Source: Nematostella vectensis (lineage: Eukaryota > Cnidaria > Anthozoa > Actiniaria > Edwardsiidae). From it: a stretch of DNA of 64,000 nt. Under the pieces are notes generated by a model that worked only from the letters and a program-made list of their open reading frames with translations, did not search any database and was not told where the DNA came from. A program made the position numbers and the translations under genes. The stretch is taken from NCBI RefSeq assembly GCF_932526225.1, contig NC_064046.1, positions 10,751,719-10,815,718 on the forward strand. Direction: 5' to 3'. The stretch's first letter is position 1. The number at the start of each line of letters is the position of its first letter. Below are positions 37,517-48,786 of this stretch, piece by piece.

Positions 37517-38392
37517 TCAAAACAAGAGTAACATACTTGAAATTAGTCCACCTAAAATATAGTAAGTGCTTCTTAATTACTTTCCTTTAGCAATATTACA
37601 TCATTAAGGTAAGAGGAAAGCCGCCAAAGGTTTTAAAGAATATATTTAACTATGTAGAACTAAACAGCTGCCATGATGCATTGTAAGGGATTGTCTATCT
37701 CTCTCGTATATCGATTTTTTACACAAATCAGTGGAGTTTCATATTATTTATTCATTACAATCAAGGCAAATTTTCTTTATGATGTGCATTTTGAAAAGAC
37801 CTATAAACATTCTAAAACATATTAGATTTTTGTACATTGAGAAGAATCTTTGCTAATGTAATGCTATCAAACAGTGCAGTTTTCTTTTATTGTGGGAGTA
37901 TATTATCAATTATAATGTTTAAAAAAACATTATAATTACGCACTAAAAGAGATAGAATAAAGTAAAACCGAATACATATGTTTTTACATTATGTTTTAAA
38001 AGTTACTTGTTACTATTTTTTTATTAGAAATCAGTGAAAGCTAACTTTTCTGGATTCTAAAAAATATTCACTTAAAACATTATGTACTTGAATAAGATAA
38101 AATTAAGTGGGGCCGAGGTTTAACAATTTATATCTTAGAAATATTTTTTAAAACCCTCATTAACAAAATCCATAGGAAGCCGGGGTCATTAGCTTCACTT
38201 CCCTGCTTCAGCGAAATATTTTCTGGAAATCTTCTCTCATTAATCAGTATGGATTCTCAAGACGGAAGGGAGAACTTTTATGTGATAGGAACTGTCTGGC
38301 AATGAAACTATGTGCTTATCACAGTCTCGTACCCAGACGACGCGCAATGCATTTTGGGGAGGTTGAAGAAGCACACGGTACATGAATTTTAG

Positions 38393-38520
38393 AATACACC
38401 AAAAACTAGAAATCGACTCTGTCAAATTTTCATCTTTAAAATAAGACTTCTTCAGGGCAGTTTGCAGTATTGTATTCATTGTTCTGGTACTAGATCACGA
38501 CAGTTTGGGCTTTTTGATTC
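38393..38520. repeat. Dispersed repeat shared with the 16.7-19.9 kb insertion
   Basis: The left half (CACCAAAAACTAGAAATCGA to CTTCTTCAGGGCAG) matches 19,607-19,670 on the same strand. The right half (CATTGTTCTGGTACTAGATC to GGGCTTTTTGATTCT) matches 16,748-16,795 on the opposite strand. The two halves thus sit at opposite ends of the larger insertion, suggesting a shared element family with internal deletion. Confidence 0.55.
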
Positions 38521-38752
38521 TAATTGTGCATGATTTTTAGGATGCGGTTTTCAGAGGTCGGAATTCTTTCAGTCTCCGCTTCAGGATTCCTGTGGAAGTC
38601 CGCGCAATAGCAAATATGGACTAGGTACGAGTCCATGACAATCGCCGAGGGCAGGGTGTCGGGCATGCTGGGAAGGATGCAGCGCCTTCTTGCTTTTGCA
38701 TTCAGGGGCGCCTGAAAAGACCGCTGAATCACCGAGCATGGAACGCTGGCGA
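38520..38752 (-). pseudogene. Possible exon remnant, arrestin-domain-like
   Basis: A minus-strand frame preceded by TTCATATTCGTAG (a possible splice acceptor) reads SVPCSVIQRSFQAPLNAKAR, then a segment containing LPSMPDTLPSAIVMDSYLVH, and stops at TAG. The alternation of a proline-rich LPxxPxTLPS and a hydrophobic strand vaguely recalls the C-terminal arrestin fold of ARRDC proteins. No other exon is visible nearby, so it may be a lone duplicated exon, or chance. Confidence 0.2.
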
Positions 38753-39238
38753 CAAAACTACGAATATGAAAAAGTAAAAGAAGTTTATTTTTATAAGTTT
38801 TTTTTTTTCACATGCAAGTCTATGAGGCCACATTCAGGTTTATTTTAGTTTGCATCGCAAACAAAAGTTTTTGACTGTTTGCAGTCACTTATTGTGTATG
38901 TCGAGAAAAATAGTTTCTTTATATTGCAAATCAATTAAAAAAGGTGACAGTTTCCTATTGACCGTTGCGTACCTTATTACATGAAATTGTCAAAATATCG
39001 AATGGAGAGAGCTTTTGAATAACTGTTGTTAACATTCTGTAGGTTTTGTATGTTCCCTGTATAGAAAATACAAGCTTTACCTTTTAAAACTTCTATTAAA
39101 ACAACTGCAGAAATAAATGTTAGTTCAAAATTTAGATTAAAACGCGAAAATTTGCAAAAGTCGCATGCGTCGCATGCAAAAGTGCGCATTTTCAAATCTT
39201 GATTTTTCACATTTTTATCTAATAGGGCACTAATAGGG

Positions 39239-42200
39239 TTAAGGTTCCTCAGGGTCTGGGAACTGGTCGGGTAGGCTCCGCCCCTTTGCCATTAAAGCCT
39301 CGATCTCTTCAACTGTTCTCGGGACACCTGACATCAGCTCCATCCCATCTGACGTCACCACGATATCATCTGCAAAACGTAGCTGAACAACGGGGCGAAA
39401 CATTAAAATTATGATTGTACCTAATTTTTTAACTGTTTGCAATCATTTTAAGCAGTACCCTTTGTCAAACGCGGGTTCCCCCTACCCTATTGAACCACCG
39501 TCCCTAACAGGCCCATACCCAGGATTTTTCTTGGGGGGGTGCGAAATCCGAAAAAATGGACGTAATTTTTCCCGGGGGGAGGGGGGAAGGGAGGGAGCGA
39601 GTTATCTGATAAAAATCTAACCAACTCCGAAAGAACGAGTCTTGTCTACAAATAGCACGTCTATTTAGAACCGAAAGTGGACTTTCGGCCGTTAAAATAC
39701 ACTACAAGCCGGACTTACAATCCACTGCACACTGTAGACTTACCCCGCCGAAGTCAAGGAAATCTTCGATCATGGCACGGTTGAGGAAACGTGATATTTC
39801 AGGATTCTTCAATGCGGGTTCTAAAATCTGAAAGAAGTGTTGCAATCGAGGTCAGACGGATGGATGGTACAATGGGCAATCTACATAAAACCTTTACGAT
39901 CATTTAATTTTTACAATACTTGCCTTATTTCGTTTCTTTTTGTTGCGCGCTTATTCGCACTTAAAAGTTACGTAAGGTGGCTCTTTCATATGAATACTTC
40001 AATACGGACCTAAATACGGGCAGGGGCTCATAAGTAGGGGCAATCATCTGTATTATATAAGAGGTCGTCCACACTAACACGGATTCAAATGTATCCGGAT
40101 TCGTTTCGCCGAAAACGCATCACTTGATTTGCGTCCACACTATCGTTTTCGCATCGTGTTCGCCTGGATCCAGCCGTCCACACTAACACGGATTCAAACG
40201 CTCAAAACGCTGAAAGGTACAGGGTGACGTCATTTTTATGATATGCGCATGCTCAAAGCAGCGCGCGCCTGCGATATGACGCCATCGTTTCCATTTTGAT
40301 ACGGATTCGACCGTCCACACTACGGACGTATACGGATTAATTTTGATTCAATTTCGACATCGTTTTCAAAAGTATTTGGATGTGCTGGATCCAGCGCGCG
40401 TGTTAGTGTGGACGGAAGGCCTAAACGTATCAAAAAGTATACGGATTCAAACGGATCCGTGTTAGTGTGAACGGCGCCTAAGGGCCCTGTCACACGTACG
40501 TTTTTTCTCTTGCGACCTGTCTAGCAAAAGAAATGTTGCAGGTCGCACGCGCATTTTTTTGCGTGTGACACCCCGGCCCTTTGCAACTTGTTTTGCATTT
40601 CTCAAAGTCGCACGAAAAGTAGAACGCTCTTCTACTTTCTGCAACAAATTGTTTCAAGTCGCAGGAAAAACTTCACGTGTGACAGGGCGCGTGCTACCTG
40701 CAACAATTTTTTTTGCGAGACAAGTTGCAGCCGAAAAATCTACGTGTGACAGGGCCTTAAGTGTCACGGCGTTTCCTAGGATCAGGCTATTTTTAGACGC
40801 GCGCGCACGAACGGGCCAATAAGCTACGTTTACGTTGGTTGCGCGCGCGAGTGACGTGAGGCAGCACGCGCAAATTTCAGTTAGAAATAACTTTTTTTAT
40901 TCATCATCCGTCGGTTTTGTTTGTTCGGCAAAAGAATTGCAAGCCAGAATTCAAATTCGTTGTTGGATTCATATTGAAGAAGAGAGAAACGAAAGTCAAA
41001 GAAGTACCGAAGAGAAAACATAGCTCTTTGTCTAAGACTACGCTTGCAGTTTAGCTCAGCCAAACGTTAACACAAAGGTCGTATCTGATGAAACGCCGTG
41101 ACACCTATATAGTACCAGAATGTGGGGAAGTTGATTGCCCCTACTTATGAGCCCCTGATACGGGTTTCCTGTGCTTGAGGCAGCGTGGGGTCTAGGAACC
41201 TTTTTCTGTGACGTCACAGCTCTTCCCAACCACAGGAAGCCCGATGAAAAAACTCGCTTAAGATCGCGTGGGACTGGGCTGTATTTACCGATCCATTGAA
41301 GTAGATCCCCGGCTCTATTGTCAGCACCATGTTTTCCTCCAGCACGCGGACACATCTCAGCTTGTCCAAGCCTGGAGTACTACTCCGCACGGCTCCCTTA
41401 AGGTTTCAAAGCGTGAGTAACGCAAAGAATGCATCCTTCATAGAACGATACATGGATAATGACATTTTCCAAAAATTTCAAAATCTTTATTTTCAAAATG
41501 ACAGGCGCGTACCCATGATTGCCTGTAGGGGGAGGGGGTGCGCAGTCATAGGTATCATAGCATAGTATTTGAAGATTCCTTAATAAGACATGACCCACTT
41601 TTTGGCCACCAGGGGGGGGGGGGGGGCGCACCCTACGCACCCCGCTGTGTACGCGCCTGAATGAAATCAACACAACATTGTCACGTCGGATCCAGGCTTT
41701 TCGAGCAAAGATATTTCATTTTGACGACGGGCGGCAAACGGAAGTAGATGATTTCTAGTTTAACACCACCACAAATCAAGCACGTTATTATAAGTTCTAG
41801 CATGGCACGAGGGGAATTTAGTGATTAAATTTAGGAAATTTAGAAACTAAATCTCCCTCATCATTAATGCATGAGAAAATTTAAGAATCATTATTGTTTT
41901 CGAGGGAATTTCGCTAGTAATCGTCCCTTAAAATCAAAAGAATCCGAGGTGATCATGGTTTTACTTATGTAAGCCTATGTGATCGATTAGATATACCTAC
42001 ATGTCTACATTCATCGGGTCGGAGCAAAACTTCACATAGAACAAAAACGCAGCCGGTAGTAAACATACCCGGGGGACTCTCAAGAAAAGTAGACGGGGGT
42101 CATCGGTCATATCTTTTAGAGTATAAAATGTCGACCAAATACTTTTCCTAAGGGGGTGTTTAACGGAAATTCCTCCGACCAGAACCAATATGCTATCTGT

Positions 42201-45200
42201 TACGGGTACAAACCATCTGTTGACCACACCAACAACACTAATGGTTAAAATTGATTTTGCCGACAACCCTCCCCCCCTTCCCGGGTAAACAAACCTCTGG
42301 AAATCCCCCAACGTCGTGTACATCTACACCAAGACAATGCCCGACTCCGTGCGGCATAAATAGGTATCCGACGCCATGGGAGATAAGCTCTTCAATATCC
42401 CCCTGCAAGAAACCCACGGCCTTTAGCTCTTCCACGATAACTCTCATTGCTAAACAGTGCATGTCTGTCCACGTTACACCTGCAATAAATAAGGGATCAT
42501 CAGAGATCGCATCTCCGATAGTCCCCAGTACCCCGCGGCCTTCAGCTCTTCCACGATAACAAACAGTGCATGTGTGTCCAAGATACACCTGTAATACATC
42601 AGAGATCAAAGAGCAGCTCCTTAATACCCCCCATTTTCTTAAACAATACAGTACCTGGTTTGACATGCGCCATGACAGCTCGAGAAGACTTGAAAACAAT
42701 GTTGTAGATCAACTTCTGTTTGTCCGTGAATTTGCCATTGGCTGGATATGAGCACGTGACATCCGAGCCATAGCAATAATACTCAGCGCCCATGTCGAAC
42801 ATACTGAAAACATTGAATAGCGTTTGGTTAGACAGACTACGCGCTTCCCAAACAAGACAAGGATTTTGAATTTTGGCTATTGCAAATTTGTTTTGTATTA
42901 TTATTATCATCATCGTCATCGTCATCATCATTATTATTATTACCACTACCACTATCACTACCACTATCACTACCACTAAGACTACCACTACCAGTACCAC
43001 TACCACTACCACTACCACCATCACTACCACTATCACTATCACTACCACGATCACTACCACTATACCACTACCACTACCACTATCACTAGCACTATCACTA
43101 TACCACTACCACTACCACTACCACTACCACTATACCACTACCACTACCACTATCACTACCACTACCACTATACCACTACCACTAACACTACCACTACCAC
43201 TACCACTACCACTATACCACTACCACTACCACTACCACTATCACTATCACTACCACTACCACTACCACTACCACTACCACTATACCACTATCACTATCAC
43301 TATCACTATCACTATCACTATCACTATCACTATCACTATCACTATCACTATCACTATCACTATCACTATCACTATCACTATCACTATCACTATCACTATC
43401 ACTATCACTATCACTATCACTATCACTATCACTATCACTATCACTATCACTATCACTATCACTATCACTATCATTATCACTACTACTATCACTACCACTA
43501 TCACTATCACTATCACTATCACTATCACTATCACTATCACTACTACTACCACTATCACTATCACTATCACTATCACTATCACTATCACTATCAGTATCAC
43601 TACTACTACCACTACCACTACCACTATCACTATCACTACCACTACCGCTACCGCTACCGCTACCGCTACCGCTACCGCTACCGCTACCGCTACCGCTACC
43701 GCTACCGCTACCGCTACCGCCACCACCACCGCCGCCACCACCACTGTCACTGCCACTGCCACTGCCACTACCACTACCACTATCACTATCACTACCACTA
43801 CCACTATACCACTACCACTACCACTACCACTATCACTACCAATATACCACTACCACTATCACTACCACTATCACTATCACTATCACTATCACTATACCAC
43901 TATCACTACCACTACCACTACCACTATCACTACCACTACCACTACCACTACCACTACCACTACCACTACCACTACCACTACCACTATCACTATCACTATC
44001 ACTATCACTATCACCACCACTAAAACTATCACTACCACTATACCACTACCACTACCACTATCACTATCACTATCACTATCACTATCACTATCACTATCAC
44101 TATCACTATCACTATCACTATCATTATATATACTATATCATTATTATTATTATAAGCACAAGCGACGGTTTTTATTTTCTGCCCCAAAATATCATCCGAA
44201 ATGACTAACATATAAAAGATAACGACAAGATAGGACTGAATTCCAAATTCGTAATGTTCTGCCTAAAAGTATGAATTCCCGGATGATCGCGCGCGCCTAA
44301 CAACCGAATCGCTTAGTAACTAGAAATGTCCCAACACCCTTAAAGAGCCCTCCTACTACTGATTCAAAACTATTTAATTATATAATAGTATAAGAGAACT
44401 TACCACATGTCTCCATCTTGAATCATGACGTCATTAGGAGCGCCTGCATGACCGTGATGCAACAGGGCAGTGCTAGCGCCTCTAAAAGTAATAAACACAA
44501 TCATGGCAATGCACTATTCAATATATCGTTAGAAAGATAGCCATTGAGTACTCACGTGGCCGCGATACAGTAGTAGGCGAGGTAACGGCATCCCCCTCTC
44601 GAGTAGCAGTAGTGATAGAACAGACTTGAAGCAAACAGACGAGCTATTAGATATTTACAGAAACGGATGTAGCGGTAGGGTTAAGGGGGTAACCCCCCCT
44701 TTAGGATGCCAAAAAGCCATATGTAACAACAAAAATTACCCCCTCTGCCCTTTGTCACTGAGCCAAACCCCCCGAAAAGCTAGATCCGTCCCTGATTTAA
44801 GGGGAAAGAGGAGGGTGGCCAAGTGCCTTAAAACCATACAGCTTCAGAGAGAGAGAAAATGCACGACAGAAAAATTCGGCATATCAGTCAATCTTGTTTT
44901 AAAAACTGTCGTTTTTCTATTTCGCTCAGTCATTTCCTTATTAGGCATTACATACCATATTTGGGAGTCCGCTTCAATCATTTTTTCGTTGTTTTTTTTT
45001 TTAATCGCTCTAGAACTTTGTAAGTCGATATTTTCCACGTAAACTTGCAGGAATTCGTGTTTACTACGATTTTGCTGGCAGCCATCTTGGAAATAGAGTC
45101 TAGTCCCTAACGTTTTAGAATATCACAGGTATCCCGCTCGCTCGCTCCAGGCTCCTTTAGACCATTTAGAAAAACGACAGCCATTGATTGATATGAAAAA

Positions 45201-48200
45201 TATCTGCATACACGTAGGCATGCACACAACACTCCCCACCCCCTCCAAAAAGCTTATGGATATATCCCATTCTACACACACAGACAAAAAAAAAACACAC
45301 AGATTGCTATGTATGTTTTTGTGTCCTTCTAAATCCAAAAAAAAGTATAGAGATTAATGCTTACGTAAGCCTAAGAGTTTTCCCAGTACACCCTAATAAC
45401 ATATTTATGTTTCTTTATTTCACATAAATATTTACCAGATGATTATGGGGCGAAACACTGTTCCCTCGAGGCCACAGTTCGTTTCTATTATTGACAACTA
45501 AAAACTCTTTTACATACCAGGGGTCCCTGAAAGGCCGATTACCTTAACCCTAGATCAGCGCCTAATCCTAGGTTAAGATTCGCCAATCGTAGGTTAGATA
45601 ACCTACAGATAACTCACCGTTCCCGAAAGCCAAGCATCCCCCAATTTACTAACTCTATATTAAGCGAGTGAAAATAAACTGGTTTGATGAGTAAAATTCA
45701 CACAGGATACCCAGTAGATCAATAGAGAATCTATCTTTGGTGGTTATATTTTTTCAGAGAAGCCCCAAAACACCTCTACATCACCTGTAATTACCTCCAT
45801 TTCATTGCCAACAAAAATGTCATTTGCAGGATTCGAGTTGGTGCGTGACATTAGCGAGACAGATTCATTTCAAGTATAAATTTCATGTAACTTTCTGCTT
45901 GTTAGCACAATTTTCGAGTCACCATCGCAACGAAGGTCGCACAAAAATCGAAATGTTAGGACATTGTTTTTATGTAACCTGAGGCATGTGTTACGCCAAC
46001 TAAAAGGTTAGCGAGTTAACCCACCTCACGAGCAGGGTTAGATTTTACCTCCAAACTAACCAGAGTTAGTGCTAACCAGCGTCTGGGGAACAGAACTAAT
46101 CCGGGGATAAAATCCTAATCGTGGGTTGGGGCAAATTTAACCCTGGGTTAGCGCTAATCGGCTTTACAGGAACCGGCCCCAGTTCACGTGACAATGTATG
46201 CTGTTGATCAAGTAAGAAGAATTTGCTTTTTGATGACTGGAGTCTTTACCCACCTCTCTGTCTCGTACTGCATCATCCCTGGCCTTACTCGCATCATCAC
46301 TTGTTTATGTGCCTCGCTGCTCACGCGACTAACATAACGCAGAACCTCTAATTCTTGTGGAGTCTTTCGTAGACGGCTGTACAAGTAAGAACCTTTCTAA
46401 GTCCATTGCACTCTAGCCACGGGGAAAGTTAAGATTAAGGTCCTATCTCTTAAGGGTAGCGATGGGTGCCTCGAACTGTCGAAATTTCGAAAGTCTCGCA
46501 AAAAATTGCAAAATCTACGAATCTCGGCGCTTTTTATGCAAGTCATTGGGTTTTGTGAGAAATTCTTAATAAGTCTCGTTTTTTTTTTTTCACAATTTTA
46601 GGGGTTTCAGAGCCACGTTGTTTTCTACAACGGTCTCGGATCTGTTTAATGTTGTTACCATTTTACGGGTTTTTCCTTTCTTTTTCGAACCTTTCCGCTC
46701 TAAACAGAAGCTTTAGCTAGTCTCTGCTTATTCTTTTTTCAACTGATGATTATGACATACCTAGTGCAAGTTATCAAGCTCGAAAATAGAGGCTCGGGCT
46801 CGGTTGTTAAGAGGTCGGAATTTGACAAAAGTCTCGGGATCGGATTCTAAAACGCGGGTTTCGGCGCCTCGGCAAGTCTCGAATTTACCCGTCGCTAACC
46901 CTTCTCTTATTAAGCTTCGTGCAAACAGACCAAAATAACTTTTCCAACATCCGCCACCACAACCCAGCACCTCCCAGACAAGGTGTTTAAACACAAGCAA
47001 ACATTGCTGGGTGAGCTTTTTCTCGATGCTGGAGCTGTTTGCACGGGGCGTAGGACAACATATATTCTCCGAGCTCAATGGGCACTCACCATTCCACCAT
47101 CTCCCGATGTAGTACAGTGTTGTCTACCTTAAAACTAAAATAAAAAATGATAGCAATCAAGGTATCTTAATGAACCAATGGTAAACAAAAATCTACTCTC
47201 GACCTACTCGCTAATGCCAGGAAATGTTGCCTGTCTACTAGTTTTCCCAGAGTCAGTGTTGAGTCCTTTCTGTGGGTAAAAGAATAAAAAAAATGAACGT
47301 CCGATATACTTTGGTTAAACGACTGGTAAACTTACCAACGTAAGAAGGACAGAAGCAGCTTTAGATTGCAGTACCTCGGATATCTGGCGTTAAAATAGGC
47401 ATGTCACAAATGTGGTAGAAATAATATTCATCCATTATTAATGATCGAATACCAAAACTGTACGTACCTCGTGAACAAAGAAGACTTCATCAACTTCGTA
47501 CTTCGTTTTGAAATGTTCTTTAGGGTAGATCCTGTTAAAATACTCATCAGTTCTCACTTGCTGAAATTCTTTAATCACCACCTACCGACCCCATCACATC
47601 CCAAATACTTCACCATACATTATTTTTCATCTCGCCTCGCGGGAATAAAATAGTTATCGTCACTTACTTGCCCAACCAGATGGCATAGTCCTCGGGCAGC
47701 TTTGGGAAGAACAGGATGCTTTTGCCAGTATCAACCTCAATAGCACCAAAGCATTCTGGCTCAAGTACGCCGAATGCCCAGTGAAAAAACGACTCCTGAA
47801 ATAAGTGCAGGGTTTATCAGCCTTCAAGAAAAAGTCACAAAGATGTAAGTCTGTACTAGACTCCTACCCAGGGTTAGCCGGCGTGCTGGCATTTACCTGG
47901 CGTTTTTTGGCGTGTTTTCGCTATGCCGCGGCGCATAACGAAAACACCGGGTAAACATAGCAAAAAAAAAGTATGTCCCTAACATTTTTAAATAAAACGC
48001 ATGTGTTGTATGTACAGTAGTGTGTCCGTGACCTGTTTAATTAAGATGCATGTGGTCTGTACAAGTGTGTCCGTGACCTGTTTAACACGCATGTGTCTGT
48101 ACAGTAGTGTGTTCCTGACCTTTAATTAAAACCAAGAGACCATGATATAAGAGAACGAATCCCCGTGGCCCATGATAAAATCCAAGAAAGCTATTTTTAG

Positions 48201-48786
48201 ATTGCGCGAGCTTGTCAATCATAGCATCCATACATGGTTCGTCGCGCCATATTTGGTTATGGGCACCTCGCGAGCTATAGTACATTTTCACAATTTTTTT
48301 CCCTCTGCACCTCTTGACTGAGGGAAGCCAAGCTCACAGTTAGTGGTTTTCATTGGGTTTTGTGAGAAATTCTTAATAAAAACACACAAAACTCACCGAG
48401 CGGTTAGAAGTGATCATTTAAATTACCCCTGTGAAGTTTCATAAAATTCGGTCACCCCTACTTCACTCAACATAGTATACTATTTCGTGTGCTTTTATTA
48501 AGAATTTCTCACAAAGCCAAAAAAAAAAAACACTAACTGTGAGCTTGGGCTTCCTGTGCCCTGAGCTGACTAAGGACATCTTTACAGTAATGTGTCCCTG
48601 ACCTGTCTAAATAGGATGTCTGTATCAGTACAGTAGCGTCTTTCCTCTTCTCCTCCCTGCAGCAACACCATGGCACCCTTGGCGACTTTATCATTCTTTC
48701 TCAGTCTCTCGCACAATCGTTTGCGATTGGTTGCGAACAGGCTGACCGACACTGACAGGGTGTTGGGACCACGTTGGAAACAGGAC
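39239..48786 (-). CDS. PEPD: Xaa-Pro dipeptidase (prolidase), first exon not found
   Basis: Prolidase cleaves dipeptides with C-terminal proline or hydroxyproline in the cytosol and uses two metal ions. Fourteen exons join in phase: 48,603-48,786, 47,668-47,795, 47,468-47,531, 47,336-47,383, 47,208-47,269, 47,090-47,134, 46,254-46,376, 44,556-44,624, 44,404-44,481, 42,655-42,803, 42,295-42,479, 41,289-41,396, 39,744-39,827 and 39,239-39,382. They give 490 codons; human PEPD has 493. Landmarks are [60 protein letters not shown] (two Asp ligands), [18 protein letters not shown] (His) and [11 protein letters not shown] (Glu). The last metal Glu, normally in RIEED, reads RFADD. The first exon, supplying the start and two bases, was not identified; an ATG at 50,871 with a good donor at 50,751 is in the wrong phase. 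Confidence 0.93.
40021..41157. mobile_element. Nested MITEs in a PEPD intron
   Basis: The outer element has the ends CAGGGGCTCATAAGTAGGGG and CCCCTACTTATGAGCCCCTG and a perfect 7-bp target duplication ATACGGG. Its left arm breaks at TATATAAG and resumes with TGTCACGGCG at about 40,761. Between are two further inverted-repeat elements: about 40,065-40,476 (ends GTCCACACTAACACGGATTC and GATCCGTGTTAGTGTGAACG) and about 40,480-40,760 (ends AGGGCCCTGTCACACGTACG and TACGTGTGACAGGGCCTTA). None has coding capacity. Confidence 0.85.
41502..41659. mobile_element. Short G-rich inverted-repeat element in a PEPD intron
   Basis: The ends are AGGCGCGTACCCATG and TGTACGCGCCTG, with AGTCATAGGTATCATA and ATGACCCACTTTTTGGCC inside. 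It is the same family as the block at 3456-3620 but at an independent site. This shows the family was mobile and was not merely part of the channel unit. Confidence 0.65.
42530..42600 (-). pseudogene. Decayed duplicate of part of a PEPD exon
   Basis: Sequence CGGCCTTCAGCTCTTCCACGATAAC, then AACAGTGCATG and ACACCTGTAATA, mirrors the true exon end at 42,418-42,489, including the splice acceptor region (ACACCTGCAATAAAT). Several bases are deleted, so it cannot encode the same peptide in frame. It lies in the intron just upstream of the exon it copies, as expected for a local tandem duplication. Confidence 0.7.
42895..44140. repeat. 1.2-kb CACTAC/CACTAT hexamer array in a PEPD intron
   Basis: Imperfect array of CACTAY trimers and hexamers. 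A central pure TATCAC tract lies at about 43,285-43,470, and a CGCTAC sub-block at about 43,640-43,720 grades into CACTGC. Blocks of different variants follow each other, which suggests repeated local homogenisation. Long frames across it give Thr/Ile or His/Tyr runs and are not genes. It separates PEPD exons at 42,803 and 44,404. Confidence 0.95.
44668..45200. repeat. Diverged dispersed element in a PEPD intron
   Basis: Two parts resemble the channel intron 3 element. About 44,668-44,795 matches its pyrimidine-rich end in inverse orientation (ends CTAGATCCGTCCCTG). About 44,880-45,200 matches its body in direct orientation, including GGAATTCGTGTTTACTACGA. Orientation differences suggest rearrangement or two insertions. 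Confidence 0.5.
45531..46174. mobile_element. Inverted-repeat element, about 640 bp, in a PEPD intron
   Basis: The left end GGTCCCTGAAAGGCCGATTA and the right end TAATCGGCTTTACAGGAACC are inverted near-copies. Subterminal words CTAATCCTAGGTTA and TAACCCTGGGTTAGCGC are also inverted. There is no coding capacity, consistent with a MITE. Confidence 0.65.
46451..46902. mobile_element. Inverted-repeat element, about 450 bp, in a PEPD intron
   Basis: The ends are AAGGGTAGCGATGGGTGCCTC and GAATTTACCCGTCGCTAACCC. Words related to CTCGAACTGTCGAAATTTCG and AAGTCTCG recur inside. No frame resembling a transposase is present. Confidence 0.6.
48000..48130. repeat. Short satellite derived from a PEPD exon-intron junction
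   Basis: Three units of about 45 bp, each with GTACAGTAGTGTGTCCGTGA followed by CCTGTTTAA. On the minus strand each reads TACTGTACA and then ACAGGTCACGGACACA. That matches the end of the PEPD exon at 48,603 (TACTGTACTGATACAG) and its donor ACAG/GTCAGGGACACA. The units lie in the intron downstream of that exon, so they look like copies of its 3' edge. Confidence 0.7.
48326..48553. repeat. Inverted-repeat hairpin element in a PEPD intron
   Basis: The left arm contains GAAGCCAAGCTCACAGTTAG and GTGAGAAATTCTTAATAAAA. The right arm contains TTTATTAAGAATTTCTCAC and CTAACTGTGAGCTTGGGCTT. The arms are near-perfect inverses around a spacer of about 100 bp, typical of a foldback MITE. It directly abuts the satellite-like sequence before the exon at 48,603. 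Confidence 0.8.

Larger units (their letters stand above)
37517..39238. other. Gap between SLC32-like gene and PEPD
   Basis: AT-rich DNA up to 38,240, likely holding the transporter's promoter, although I see no diagnostic motif. A dispersed repeat follows at 38,393-38,520, then a possible exon remnant at 38,520-38,750. From 38,760 to 39,238 I see nothing beyond the 3' UTR expected for PEPD. Confidence 0.5.

Noticed and set aside
39290-39382. LRFADDIVV, which resembles the catalytic motif of reverse transcriptases
   Set aside because: Downstream residues ([19 protein letters not shown]) are the prolidase C terminus, and the exon joins in phase to the previous PEPD exon; no other polymerase motif is nearby.
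40462-40822. Overlapping short frames on both strands
   Set aside because: They fall inside a MITE with clear inverted ends and have no family resemblance.
42873-44204. A 443-residue Thr/Ile/His/Tyr frame
   Set aside because: It is a by-product of the CACTAY array inside a PEPD intron; the exons on both sides join in phase without it.
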